A stretch of 64,000 bases of DNA from JAJECS01 sp965243625 (GTDB lineage: Bacteria; Chloroflexota; UBA11872), in contig CBDEVI010000002.1 of assembly GCA_965243625.1 (NCBI GenBank), positions 1,302,001 to 1,366,000 on the forward strand. The letters run 5' to 3'. The translations under genes and the position numbers were made by a program. Within the stretch, counting starts at the first letter, position 1. Every line of letters starts with the position of its first letter. The notes under the pieces were generated by a model. That model worked only from the letters and a program-made list of their open reading frames with translations. It was not told where the DNA came from and did not search any database. This document shows, piece by piece, positions 1-7,878 of this stretch.

Positions 1-431
1 GGCACCATGCCTACCAGCATCACCCGGGTCACCTGGGCGATGGCCCGAAAGTGCTCGGCCAGGGTCTCCGGCGTGCCCTTGGCCCAGTCCGCCGGGCGAA
101 CCATGTAGAGGTCGAATCCCAGCGCATCGACGTAGCGCCCGAACTCGATGGCCTTGGGCAGCGCCCACTGGTTGTCGCAGCCGATGGTGACGGCTCGGTT
201 GCCCACGTGCTCGATCACGTTCCGGTGCACCTGCGCCAACTCGGTGTCTGTGAGCAGTGAAACGAGACTGTCGCCCCAGGTCAGCATCACGATCTGGCAG
301 CCGGCGTCCAGCGCCACGTCGATGACGTTGCGCATGCCCTCGTGATCGACATCTCCGTCGCGTTTGAACACCGTCGGCAGCGAGAGGCAGGGGCCCTCCA
401 TGAGGCCGCGGATTTCGTCGGGAGATTTCAT
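1..431 (-). CDS. Dihydrodipicolinate synthase/N-acetylneuraminate lyase-family protein, 3' part cut by window edge
   Basis: The reverse strand from an ATG at 429-431 reads about 143 codons and runs off the left edge. It begins MKSPDEIRGLMEGPCLSLP and aligns almost residue for residue with the N-terminal half of the next gene (shared motifs IVMLTWGDS, CDN, EFGRYV, YMVRPA-WAKGT). The family folds as a TIM barrel and cleaves or condenses pyruvate-type substrates through a Schiff-base lysine; that residue would lie in the missing part. The start ATG overlaps the stop of the upstream paralog (ATGA, 428-431), so the two are probably translationally coupled. The substrate cannot be told. Confidence 0.75.
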   Translation of the reverse strand, partial: MKSPDEIRGLMEGPCLSLPTVFKRDGDVDHEGMRNVIDVALDAGCQIVMLTWGDSLVSLLTDTELAQVHRNVIEHVGNRAVTIGCDNQWALPKAIEFGRYVDALGFDLYMVRPADWAKGTPETLAEHFRAIAQVTRVMLVGMV

Positions 432-1303
432 GACGCCACCGGCTGCGTTTGGGGACCGAGTCCGGCCAGAAACTCTCGCAACTCGTCCATTTCTTCCTCC
501 GTCGGGTTGGCCGCCGGCGACCGCCGCCAGCGGGGCGCCACGCCCGCCGCCTCCACCATCGCATGCTTGACGAGGCCGTCGGGTCCATATCGCACGCGCT
601 GCGCCATGGCGCGCAGCGGAACTTCGTATTGCATCACCTGTGCCCAGGCCGTCGCGATGTCGCCGCGCTCCAGCGCTTGCCAATAGTCCCGCGACACCGC
701 CGGAAACGTGCGGCAGAAGCCGTCGAGCCAGGTGTCGCAGTGGCCGTGCGCCCACAGCAAGTGGTGACGCTTCATCCCGCCGCCGCCGATCATCGGCCAG
801 CGGTCGCCCCAGCGCATGATGATCTCGTGGGCGTAGTCCAGGCCCAGGTCTTCCTTGAAGGCCCACATGTTCGGATCGTCGGCGAGCAGCTCGAGTGTGC
901 GCAGCGGCACGTCGCCCACGAACATCACTGGTGACTCGTGACCACACGCGGTGTAGAACTCCGCCAGCGACTCCGCCGTGCCCTTGGCCCATTCGGCCGG
1001 GCGCACCATGTAGACGTCGAATCCAAGCTCACGCACGTAACGACCGAACTCGACGGCCTTGTTGCGTCCCCACAGGTTGTCGCAGGCGATGGTGACCGCG
1101 CGCTCGCCGGTCTGGTCGATCACTACCCGGTGCAGCTCGGCGACCTCGTCGTCGGTGAGCAACGAAATGAGGCTGTCGCCCCAGGTGAGCATGATCACGC
1201 CGCAGCCGCCCTCGATGCTGAAGTCGATCAGGTTGCGGATGGACGGATAGTCGACGGTGCCGTCCTCATGAAAGATCGTCGGCACGGAGGCGCACGGCCC
1301 CAC
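428..1303 (-). CDS. Dihydrodipicolinate synthase/N-acetylneuraminate lyase-family aldolase
   Basis: A 291-residue TIM-barrel class I aldolase family protein, the usual length for DapA/NanA relatives. The Schiff-base lysine is visible in MWAFKEDLGLDY (K150 counted from the GTG at 1303). The tyrosine-containing YN-P motif of classic lyases is not evident; its place reads VMFVGDVPL, so the substrate may differ. The GTG start is awkward. The coupled paralog begins eleven codons further upstream with ATG, but here the equivalent codon at 1334-1336 is ATC, with a TGA two codons before it. The true start is therefore either this GTG or a rare ATC. It ends in a 4-nt overlap with the downstream paralog. 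Role: keto-acid aldolase of unknown substrate. Confidence 0.75.
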   Translation of the reverse strand: MGPCASVPTIFHEDGTVDYPSIRNLIDFSIEGGCGVIMLTWGDSLISLLTDDEVAELHRVVIDQTGERAVTIACDNLWGRNKAVEFGRYVRELGFDVYMVRPAEWAKGTAESLAEFYTACGHESPVMFVGDVPLRTLELLADDPNMWAFKEDLGLDYAHEIIMRWGDRWPMIGGGGMKRHHLLWAHGHCDTWLDGFCRTFPAVSRDYWQALERGDIATAWAQVMQYEVPLRAMAQRVRYGPDGLVKHAMVEAAGVAPRWRRSPAANPTEEEMDELREFLAGLGPQTQPVAS

Positions 1304-1452
1304 GAGCCGCGCGTCGAACTCGTCCTTCGACTTGATGACTCAGGCTCCGTGTCACGCAGTCCTGCGCGTCACGATATCCGAATGACTGCTTCAGCGCCGC
1401 TCTTGACGGTCCGCCGACGAAGTCCATCCGTCATTCCCCCATTGCAAAGCGC

Positions 1453-1546
1453 GGTAGGGGCAGGTTTCAAACCTGCCCGCATGCCGAGCATCGGGCGTGC
1501 GTCGAGACTTGGCCGGACTGGATTCCGGCTTTCGCCGGAATGACGG
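1453..1546. repeat. Dispersed palindromic repeats (families D/E and C) in a 276-bp gap
   Basis: Two short inverted repeats lie between the aldolase and the SGNH hydrolase. 1453-1478 reads GTAGGGGCAGG-TTTC-AAACCTGCCC, the 'GGGGC...GCCCC' family also seen near 24755, 24951 and 31335. 1521-1546 is a hairpin with arms GATTCCGGC and GCCGGAATG followed by ACGGAGGGRTTRCGCA, the most frequent family in the window. Nothing else is recognisable in the gap. Confidence 0.8.
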
Positions 1547-1579
1547 AGGGATTACGCAGAAGATTCCGAAGGCGGGAAT

Positions 1580-2578
1580 CTATGCCACCCCCCACGCTTG
1601 CCCGATCATCCGCGCGAGACCTTCCGCTATCGCCGCGAATCCCTCGTCGTTCGGATGCACCAGGTCTGCCAGGCGCGACTCGTCACCGGGGCCGATGAGG
1701 CTACAGCCCTCCAGTACGGCCAGGTTGGCATCGCCCGCGGCCACGCGGGCGCTCACGGCACGCCGGATGACCTCCCGGTACTCCTCCACGCTGGCGCCGG
1801 CGGCGTTTCGGTGGTGCAGCTCGGGGACATACCACGTGGGCGTGATGATCACGATGGGCGTCTCCGCGTGCGAGGCACGGACGACATCAAGGAAGTCGGC
1901 GTAGATCCGGCCGAACTCCTCCGGTCCCGGCTGGCCAATCGCGTAGGTGTTTATGCCGTAGTAGAGCGAAATGGCGTCGGCGGGAAGCGCCGCCACGATT
2001 CGCGCCATGCCGGGCTCACCCCGGGCCGATCCGCCAAAGCCCAGATTGATGAAGTCGGCGCCCAGCGCGCGAGCCACCCGCGACGGATAGGCCAGCCCCG
2101 ACCTCGTGGTGATGGCGCCGTGCGTGATCGAGTCGCCGTGGAAGGTGATGAAGCGGGACGGTCGATGAGCGGGCGCCGCCAGGCTGGCGCCGGGCGAGAG
2201 ACCCAGCGACTTGAGCCGCACTTTGGAGTACGGCGGCATGTGCAGCTCGATCTCATGGGTACCCGTCAGGCCTTCGAGGAGATCGGCGGTGCATGGACCC
2301 GGATCGTCACCGCCGTCCGTACCCGCGAACCGCCCGTCGACGTAGGCGTCGACCTTGCTGGCGCGGCTGGGCCGGGCCAGATACTCGAAGTGCAGGGCCA
2401 CGCGCGGGCTGTTTGTCTCAAAGACCAGCCGCACGCCCGAAGCCATCTCCGCGCGCTCCCAAGTGTCGGCCGGCAGGCTGTCCCGGTGCTCCTCCGGAAT
2501 CCGGTGGAGCAGCGCTCGCGGCTCGCCCACCAAGCCCCGCATTTCGACATCCGGCGACGGCAGCGCGATCCATTGCAT
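1580..2578 (-). CDS. SGNH/GDSL-type hydrolase with N-terminal beta-sandwich-like region
   Basis: A predicted esterase or acetylhydrolase of the SGNH fold, 332 residues from the ATG at 2576-2578. Further upstream in-frame codons look non-coding and a GAGG lies upstream of this ATG. Block I is FHGDSITHG (nucleophile S150), block II LGFGGSA, block III YYGIN (N210) and block V DLVHPND (D305, H308), so the triad and oxyanion residues are complete. The first 140 residues resemble the carbohydrate-binding-like domain found before SGNH domains in some acetylxylan-type esterases. There is no clear signal peptide. It stands alone between repeat-filled gaps; substrate unknown. Confidence 0.8.
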   Translation of the reverse strand: MQWIALPSPDVEMRGLVGEPRALLHRIPEEHRDSLPADTWERAEMASGVRLVFETNSPRVALHFEYLARPSRASKVDAYVDGRFAGTDGGDDPGPCTADLLEGLTGTHEIELHMPPYSKVRLKSLGLSPGASLAAPAHRPSRFITFHGDSITHGAITTRSGLAYPSRVARALGADFINLGFGGSARGEPGMARIVAALPADAISLYYGINTYAIGQPGPEEFGRIYADFLDVVRASHAETPIVIITPTWYVPELHHRNAAGASVEEYREVIRRAVSARVAAGDANLAVLEGCSLIGPGDESRLADLVHPNDEGFAAIAEGLARMIGQAWGVA

Positions 2579-2763
2579 GGCGGAGACACCTCGGCAACAG
2601 CCGGAGGCATAGTAAGCGCCGGTGGCCGCGAGGGGCGCCCGCAAGTGACGCCCCTACAGGAAACGGAAACCCACACGGTCTCGCCGCCCGACCTGCCCGG
2701 CATAATCGACGCGGATGCAGGCCGCCGTCGCGGATGCGCCGGCCACTCGGAGGAGCCGCGCCA

Positions 2764-3840
2764 ATGGCGACCCAGCTGCGCAAGATCTGGCTCTCGGTTC
2801 ACTCGCTGACCTGGCTCGCGCTGCCGCCCGATAACCGCGAGCGCATGGACCGCATGTGGAACCAATTCACTGAGCGGATCCCATTGGCTTATCCGCTTGA
2901 GCAGAAGCTGCAGCGCGACTACCAGCGCCTCATCGACGCCGCCGGTGAGGACGAGGCGATCTACTTCCTCCCCACACACTTCGAGGCCGCCGACGAGATC
3001 ATTGAGTACGCCGACGCACGGCTCGGCGAGCGGTCGATGGCGTCGCGCGTCGAGGGCGGTGCCGAGGCCAAGGCGCGCGCGCTCGGCAGCGACTTCTTGC
3101 AGGGCGTCGAAGACGATCAGCGTGCGGCCGTTCGCAATCGCGGGCTTCCCGATGGGGTGCTAACTGCCGCTCAACTGCGGCAGGACGGCGCGGCTCGCGA
3201 CAAGAGACCCGACCTGCCCGCGGGCGGATTGCAGCAGACCGAGATTCGCGGTTGGATGCAGGCCAAGGCCTGGGGGTTGGACCTTCTGGCCCAGGCCGAA
3301 AGCCGTGGACTCGAGTTCGACCCCGCGACGGTGGAGATGGAGGCCTTCGGCGGCGACTGGTGCTATTGCGCCGCCAGCTTTCCGATTCAGATTGGGCGCG
3401 CGATGGGACTCTCGAATCCCATCGAGCGGCGCTTCGATTTGATCAACCCGGCCGAAGGCCCCGTGCTACTGCAATCCGAAGTGGTCGAGCAGAACATTCG
3501 GCTGGCCGACAACATTCGGCTGTTCATCTGGAAATACACCGATTCGCACGGCCCGCGCTACGTGGCGCAGTACTGGGAGGGCATCCGCGGGATCATGGAC
3601 CGCACCCACGAGGCCGTCGTCGATCTGCCGGCCGACTCCGCCGAGATCGTGAACCTCTGGGGCTTCCCGGAGACTCGCGCCCGCGGCGTGGACACTCCGC
3701 CGCGACATGGGCCGTTGCGCCTCAGCGTCGGGTCCGGCGGCCATACGCCGATCGCGTCGTCGATCGTCATGACCGACGGTCACTTGCCGCTGGATGAGTT
3801 CCGGGATGCCCTTACGTCGGCCGAGATCCGCCGGTGCTAA
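2764..3840 (+). CDS. Hypothetical protein, 358 aa
   Basis: Not recognised. The start was placed at the ATG at 2764 (MATQLRKIWLSVHSLTW) because the in-frame sequence before it is arginine/proline-rich and looks non-coding. The protein has no signal peptide or membrane segment. Visible features are a WCYCAASFP stretch with two cysteines, an HSLTWLAL motif near the N-terminus and a glycine-rich C-terminal segment SVGSGGHTPIASS. Codon use matches the neighbours and the ORF is intact, so it is likely a real cytoplasmic protein. An enzyme of small-molecule metabolism is possible, but no catalytic motif supports a specific reaction. Confidence 0.6.
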   Translation: MATQLRKIWLSVHSLTWLALPPDNRERMDRMWNQFTERIPLAYPLEQKLQRDYQRLIDAAGEDEAIYFLPTHFEAADEIIEYADARLGERSMASRVEGGAEAKARALGSDFLQGVEDDQRAAVRNRGLPDGVLTAAQLRQDGAARDKRPDLPAGGLQQTEIRGWMQAKAWGLDLLAQAESRGLEFDPATVEMEAFGGDWCYCAASFPIQIGRAMGLSNPIERRFDLINPAEGPVLLQSEVVEQNIRLADNIRLFIWKYTDSHGPRYVAQYWEGIRGIMDRTHEAVVDLPADSAEIVNLWGFPETRARGVDTPPRHGPLRLSVGSGGHTPIASSIVMTDGHLPLDEFRDALTSAEIRRC

Positions 3841-3867
3841 GTGAACGACCAAGGAGGCCCGGATTCC

Positions 3868-3950
3868 GTTCGTGGTGAGCCCCGAGCCGTTCGTGGTGAG
3901 CTTGTCGAACCATGAATGGCGCCCTTCGACTTCGCTCAGGGCGAACGGGC
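3868..3950. repeat. Dispersed palindromic repeat (family G)
   Basis: The gap holds two copies of CGTTCGTGGTGAGC followed by TGTCGAACCATGAA-GGCGCCCTTCGAC-TCGCTCAGGGCGAACGGG. The same sequence recurs at 14661-14723, and a shortened hairpin form occurs at 5928-5964. It is non-coding and of unknown function. Confidence 0.75.
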
Positions 3951-3993
3951 CTGATTATTCGGACGGACTCCTGAGGAAAACGGTCAAATCACT

Positions 3994-4635
3994 TTGGGCA
4001 ACCTGACTTTCCTCACCGACGGTCCAGCCGACGCGCCGCACCGCCTCGTCCTGGCCCACGGCGCCGGGGCGCCCATGGACAGCCCCACCATGGAAGCCAT
4101 CGCCACCGGCGTGGCCGCCGCCGATATCCGGGTCGTTCGCTTCGAGTTCCCCTACATGCGTCAGCGGCGCAGCGGCGGTCGACGACGGCCGCCCGACCGG
4201 CAGGCCGTGCTCCTCGAGACCTGGCACGAGGTCATCGACGCCTTGGGCGGAGCCGAGCGCCTGGTGATCGGCGGACGCTCCGTGGGCGGCCGCATGGCAA
4301 GCCTTATCGCCGACGCGGTTGGCGCTCGCGGGCTGGTGTGCCTCGGCTATCCGTTTCACCCGCCGGGCAAGCCGGAGAAGCTCCGCACCGAGCACCTGGC
4401 CGCGCTGCGCACGCCCACGCTCATCGTGCAGGGCGAGCGCGACGCCTTCGGTTCCAAGGCCGAGGTCGCCGGCTACGCCCTCTCGGACGCCATCCGGGTC
4501 CACTGGCTCGCCGACGGCGATCACTCGTTCGTCCCGCGCAAGAGGTCCGGTCACACGACGGACGGTCATCTCGCGGAAGCCGCCGCGGTCACCGCCGACT
4601 TCATCCGATCACTGACCCACGCAAGGCGCGGCTAA
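3994..4635 (+). CDS. Alpha/beta hydrolase, KANL3/Tex30-like
   Basis: A 213-residue cytosolic alpha/beta hydrolase of the short KANL3/Tex30 type. The oxyanion region is LAHGAGAPMDS (residues 20-30). The nucleophile sits in GGRSVGGR (S96), the acid in VQGERD (D150) and the histidine in DGDHSF (H177), so the triad is complete. The start is TTG at 3994; no ATG lies near and the conserved N-terminal strand begins directly after it. It precedes the Gfo/Idh gene by 51 nt on the same strand and could share its transcript. The substrate is unknown. Confidence 0.8.
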   Translation: MGNLTFLTDGPADAPHRLVLAHGAGAPMDSPTMEAIATGVAAADIRVVRFEFPYMRQRRSGGRRRPPDRQAVLLETWHEVIDALGGAERLVIGGRSVGGRMASLIADAVGARGLVCLGYPFHPPGKPEKLRTEHLAALRTPTLIVQGERDAFGSKAEVAGYALSDAIRVHWLADGDHSFVPRKRSGHTTDGHLAEAAAVTADFIRSLTHARRG

Positions 4636-4686
4636 GGCTGGCACCATACCGGGCAGCGAGCACGACGACCTGAGCAGGAGATCGAC

Positions 4687-5733
4687 ATGAAGACCTACCG
4701 CGCCGCCATTCTCGGCCTGGGCCGCATGGGCAACACCATCGACGACGAGATTCCGCCGTCGCGCGACTTCATGCTGCCCTATGGCTTGCCCGGGGCCTGC
4801 CAGGCGGTCGAGCAGCTCGATTTGGTGGCGGGGTGCGACCTGCTGCCCGAGAAGCGCGCCAACTTCAGCGAGCGCTGGGGAGTGCCCGCGGTTTACGAAG
4901 ACCTCGACGAGATGATCGCCAAGGAGCAGCCCGACCTCGTCGCTATCTGCACGCGAGCCGACGTGCACTCGGAGCTGGCCGTGCGTGTCGCGAATGCGGG
5001 CGTGCCCATGATGTACCTGGAAAAGGCCATTGCCTGCTCGCCCCGCGAGGCCGACGACGTGCTGGCGGCCTGCCAAGCGCACGGGACGGTGTTCAACTCA
5101 GGAGTTCTGAATCGCTTCTCGAAGACGTTGGGCGCGGCGCGCGACCTGATCGACCAGGGCCGCATCGGCGAGCCCAAGGCCGGCATCCAATTCCCGGCAC
5201 GGAGTCTGCTGCACGGCCACATTCATTCCGTTGACGCCCTTTCCTATCTGCTCGGCGATCCCCGCATCGCACGCGTGCGCGGTGAGTTGCATCCCCGCGA
5301 TCTCGAGATCGTCGGCGGCAGGCTCGACGACGACCCGATGGCGACCTACCACCTCGAGTTCGAGAACGGGGTAGAGGCGTGGTGCATTTCGGCCGGGCAG
5401 CATGAGTTCGAGATCGTCGGGACAGAGGGCGTGGTGCGCACGCTGAACAACGCCGAGGGATTGTCGCTGCGCGTCAACCAGCCCACCGACTCGACACGCC
5501 ACCGCGAGTGGCACGCCGAACCGCTGCCCGAGGTCGAGAAGTCAAGCTCGGTGGTGACGTGCCTGGAAGACTTGATCGAGGCCCACGAGACGGGACGACA
5601 GACGCTCAATCACATCGAGCAGGCGCACCACGTCACCGAGGCCTGCTTCGCCATCGCCGAAAGCCATCGCCAGGGCGGAGCCTGGGTGGACCTGCCGCTC
5701 ACCGACCGCGATCTCTACATCTATCACGTGTAG
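4687..5733 (+). CDS. Gfo/Idh/MocA-family oxidoreductase
   Basis: An NAD(P)-dependent dehydrogenase, 348 aa, the usual length for the family. The N-terminal Rossmann fold starts AAILGLGRMGN. The conserved EKP of the active-site loop is EKA here (residues 112-114), a small deviation. The C-terminal substrate domain carries HIHSVDALSYL, which aligns with the catalytic D-x-x-x-H region. An AGGAGATCGAC sequence precedes the ATG. Family members oxidise sugars, inositols or amino-sugar derivatives; the substrate cannot be read from sequence. The gene ends just before a cluster of palindromic repeats. Confidence 0.85.
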   Translation: MKTYRAAILGLGRMGNTIDDEIPPSRDFMLPYGLPGACQAVEQLDLVAGCDLLPEKRANFSERWGVPAVYEDLDEMIAKEQPDLVAICTRADVHSELAVRVANAGVPMMYLEKAIACSPREADDVLAACQAHGTVFNSGVLNRFSKTLGAARDLIDQGRIGEPKAGIQFPARSLLHGHIHSVDALSYLLGDPRIARVRGELHPRDLEIVGGRLDDDPMATYHLEFENGVEAWCISAGQHEFEIVGTEGVVRTLNNAEGLSLRVNQPTDSTRHREWHAEPLPEVEKSSSVVTCLEDLIEAHETGRQTLNHIEQAHHVTEACFAIAESHRQGGAWVDLPLTDRDLYIYHV

Positions 5734-5737
5734 ACAC

Positions 5738-6460
5738 TCAGCTGGTCATTCCGAGCGCAGCGAGGAATCTAAGGGGCATCGGAGACGGCACAGCGTCCTT
5801 AGATTCCTCACGTTCGTTCGGAATGACATTTCCGGGGCTCAGTGCCCGGTGGCCCATGCTGCGGGCAGGATGGGAGATGCGACCTCGGCCGGTCCCACGC
5901 TGCACGCAGCGCGGGCCACCGAGCAGCACCGTTCGTGGTTCGACAGGCTCACCACGAACGGTGCTGCGGCCGGCCCAGTCGGTCGTTTGCACCGAGTCGC
6001 GCACGCGCCGCGCGAACTCCGAATCCACGTCGGCGTTTAGGACCGGCTGGGTGAACACCACCAGGTGATCGTCGGCGTCCTGGAATTGCAGATCGCGTGT
6101 GTTCCAGGGCGTGTGCACTGGGCCTTCGACCGTGCCGCCGGACTCATTTGCGGCGATTGACGCCCGTGCGTCCAGGTCCTCATCGCCGGCGGCGAACGAG
6201 ACCCGCACGCCCGACGCCTTCTCCTCGGGATCGCGCCCCGGCACCAGCAGGATGTCCTGATAGCGAAACCGCCGCAGGTGGACCAGCACCGGCTCACCTG
6301 CCGGGCCGGGCAGCACCGCCAGCTCCACGAATCCGAGCCCGTTCACATACCAGCGCCGCGCCGCGGCCATGTCCGAGACCTCGAACGTGACGAACTGCGG
6401 CATCACGTAGATGCCGCGGTCGATGGTCGTGCTTGGCAGCGTGGCGTCAGGCGCAGTCAT
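5738..6460 (-). CDS. VOC (glyoxalase/bleomycin-resistance) family protein with a repeat-encoded C-terminal tail
   Basis: The domain is a vicinal-oxygen-chelate fold: QFVTFEVSDMAAARRWYVNGLGF (residues 22-44, shown here only as the family N-strand), then the central strands HLRRFRYQDILLV and the C-terminal DADDHLVVFTQP. Starting from ATG at 6458-6460, real homology should end near residue 150-160. The frame stays open a further 75-80 codons through dispersed repeats G, B and A (5745-5964), giving a low-complexity tail ending PLRFLAALGMTS. The native stop was probably displaced by repeat insertion. VOC proteins bind metal and act as dioxygenases, isomerases or drug-binding proteins; the role here is unassigned. 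Confidence 0.7.
   Translation of the reverse strand: MTAPDATLPSTTIDRGIYVMPQFVTFEVSDMAAARRWYVNGLGFVELAVLPGPAGEPVLVHLRRFRYQDILLVPGRDPEEKASGVRVSFAAGDEDLDARASIAANESGGTVEGPVHTPWNTRDLQFQDADDHLVVFTQPVLNADVDSEFARRVRDSVQTTDWAGRSTVRGEPVEPRTVLLGGPRCVQRGTGRGRISHPARSMGHRALSPGNVIPNEREESKDAVPSPMPLRFLAALGMTS
5745..5964. repeat. Cluster of dispersed repeats A, B and G overlapping the VOC 3' end
   Basis: 5745-5827 is an inverted repeat (family A) with ends GTCATTCCGA/CGGAATGAC and inner arms GAATCTAAGG/CCTTAGATTC. 5848-5920 is family B (GGTGGCCCATGCTGCGGGCA to GCTGCACGCAGCGCGGGCCACC). 5928-5964 is a family G hairpin, ACCGTTCGTGG to CCACGAACGGT. The three abut and lie inside the extended VOC reading frame. Confidence 0.8.
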
Positions 6461-6471
6461 CGAAGGATTCC

Positions 6472-6499
6472 GGTGGCCCATGCTGCGTGCAGCATGGGA
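6472..6499. repeat. Half-copy of repeat family B
   Basis: The hairpin GGTGGCCCATGCTGC-GTGCAGCATGGGA sits between the VOC start and the MoeB-like stop and matches the left half of the family B element at 5848. Confidence 0.7.
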
Positions 6500-6507
6500 A
6501 CGCGCTC

Positions 6508-7347
6508 CTACCCCGCGACGCCCGCCTCGACCGGCTGCGAGGCGCGGTCGCCGCCGGCGAAGCCGCAGAACTCCTCGTAGTCGATCAGCTCGGTGACCGT
6601 GGGCGAGTCGCCGCACAGCGGGCAGTCGGGGTCGCGCCGGAGCTTCAACTCGCGGAACTCCATGGCCAGTGCGTCGAAGAGCAGCAGGCGTCCGGCCAGC
6701 GTGTCGCCCGTGCCCAGGATCACTTTGATCGTCTCCGTGGCCTGGATGAGCCCGACCAGGCCCGGCAGCACGCCCAGCACGCCGGCCTCGGAGCAGCTTG
6801 GCGCCATCTCCGGCGGCGGCGGCGTCGGGTAGAGGCAGCGGTAGCAACCTTCGCCCGGAACGAAGATCGTCGACATGCCCTCGAAGCGCAGCACGCTGCC
6901 GTCGACCACGGGCTTGCCCAGCATGTAGGCGGCGTCGTTGACCAGGTAGCGGGTGGGGAAGTTGTCGCAGCCGTTGACGATCACGTCGTACCCGCCCAAA
7001 ACCTCCATCGCGTTCTCGGAGGTCAGCGGTTCGTTGTGCTCTATGACTTCCACGTCGGAGTTGAGCCCGGTGAGCGTCTCGGCCGCCGAGCCGGTCTTGG
7101 GAAGCCCCACACGGTCCTCGCGGTGCAAGATCTGCCGCTGCAAGTTGGAGCGGTCGACGACGTCGAAGTCCACCACGCCCAGCTTGCCCACGCCGGCCGC
7201 GGCCAGGTAGTAGAGCACCGGCGAACCCAGCCCGCCGGCTCCAATGGCCACGACGCTGGCGTCGAGGAGCTTGCGCTGACCGGCGACGCCGACCTCCGGC
7301 AGCAGCATGTGCCGGCTGTATCGCTGAACCTGCTCGACGTTGAACAC
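6508..7347 (-). CDS. moeB: MoeB/ThiF-type adenylyltransferase (E1-like)
   Basis: This enzyme adenylates the C-terminal glycine of a small sulfur carrier (MoaD/ThiS type) for sulfur transfer in molybdopterin or thiamine synthesis. At 279 aa it is near the 250-aa MoeB length. It starts MFNVEQVQRYSRHMLLPEVG, the classic N-terminus. The ATP-binding loop is IGAGGLGSP, and the catalytic arginine region is NLQRQ. Zn-binding cysteine pairs are CYRC and CPLC. The conserved cysteine lies in APSCSEAGVLG. A single-domain rhodanese gene lies just upstream on the same strand, so the pair replaces the fused MoeB-rhodanese (MoeZ) of other bacteria. No MoaD or ThiS gene is in view. Confidence 0.88.
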   Translation of the reverse strand: MFNVEQVQRYSRHMLLPEVGVAGQRKLLDASVVAIGAGGLGSPVLYYLAAAGVGKLGVVDFDVVDRSNLQRQILHREDRVGLPKTGSAAETLTGLNSDVEVIEHNEPLTSENAMEVLGGYDVIVNGCDNFPTRYLVNDAAYMLGKPVVDGSVLRFEGMSTIFVPGEGCYRCLYPTPPPPEMAPSCSEAGVLGVLPGLVGLIQATETIKVILGTGDTLAGRLLLFDALAMEFRELKLRRDPDCPLCGDSPTVTELIDYEEFCGFAGGDRASQPVEAGVAG

Positions 7348-7392
7348 GCGCCTACCCTCGTTCCCTAGACCTCAACATGCGCCGTGCCGACC

Positions 7393-7746
7393 CTAGTGGC
7401 CGGCGGGCGGCTCCTCGGTGTCGTAGCCGGCAGCTTCCCAGGCCTCCATGCCGCCCTGCATGTTATAGGCCTGGTTCAGTCCCAGGGCGGTCGCCATCTG
7501 CGTGGCGACGCCGCTGGTCTGGCCGACGTTGCAGATGAACAGGATCGGCTTGTCGGTCGGGATCGCCTCGGTGGGACGCGCCAGGATGTCTTCGAGCGGC
7601 ACGTACTCCGCCCCGGGCATGGCCGGAAACGGGAACTGTGTCCGAACGTCGATCACCCGGACCTCGTCCTGCTCGACCAGCTTCTTGGCCTCGTGGACGT
7701 CGACTTCGTTGGAGGGCATTTGTGCTGCAGCCACGTTAAACCTCAC
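7393..7746 (-). CDS. Rhodanese-like single-domain sulfurtransferase
   Basis: A 117-residue rhodanese domain. VRVIDVRTQFPFPAMPG is the N-terminal CH2A-type motif, and the active-site loop FICNVGQTSGVA carries the persulfide cysteine. It ends with the usual YNMQGGMEAWEAAGY. The start is GTG at 7746 or ATG at 7719; neither has a strong ribosome site. It lies 45 nt upstream of the MoeB-like gene in the same direction and probably supplies sulfur to the same carrier. Confidence 0.88.
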   Translation of the reverse strand: MRFNVAAAQMPSNEVDVHEAKKLVEQDEVRVIDVRTQFPFPAMPGAEYVPLEDILARPTEAIPTDKPILFICNVGQTSGVATQMATALGLNQAYNMQGGMEAWEAAGYDTEEPPAGH

Positions 7747-7878
7747 CGCCGGGAAACCACCCGCCTCTTGTTGCGATCTTCGCGCCGCGTCCGCCGCGAG
7801 TCAATCCCTGCGGAAATCAGGAGCGCTTGCAAAGTTTCTCACCGACGGCCAGCCGTCGGACCCGGCTATGATTCCAAC

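Noticed and set aside
2293..2763. Extended N-terminus of the 358-residue hypothetical protein
   Set aside because: It overlaps the SGNH gene on the other strand and is arginine/proline-rich; ATG 2764 begins ordinary protein sequence.
6461..6847. Longer N-terminal extension of the VOC protein
   Set aside because: The extension is Arg/Gly/Pro-rich, lies antisense-in-phase across the MoeB-like gene and has no homology; the ATG at 6460 fits the domain.
7384..7878. Extended N-terminus of the Lon-like protein
   Set aside because: It is antisense to the rhodanese gene and shows no Lon N-domain features.
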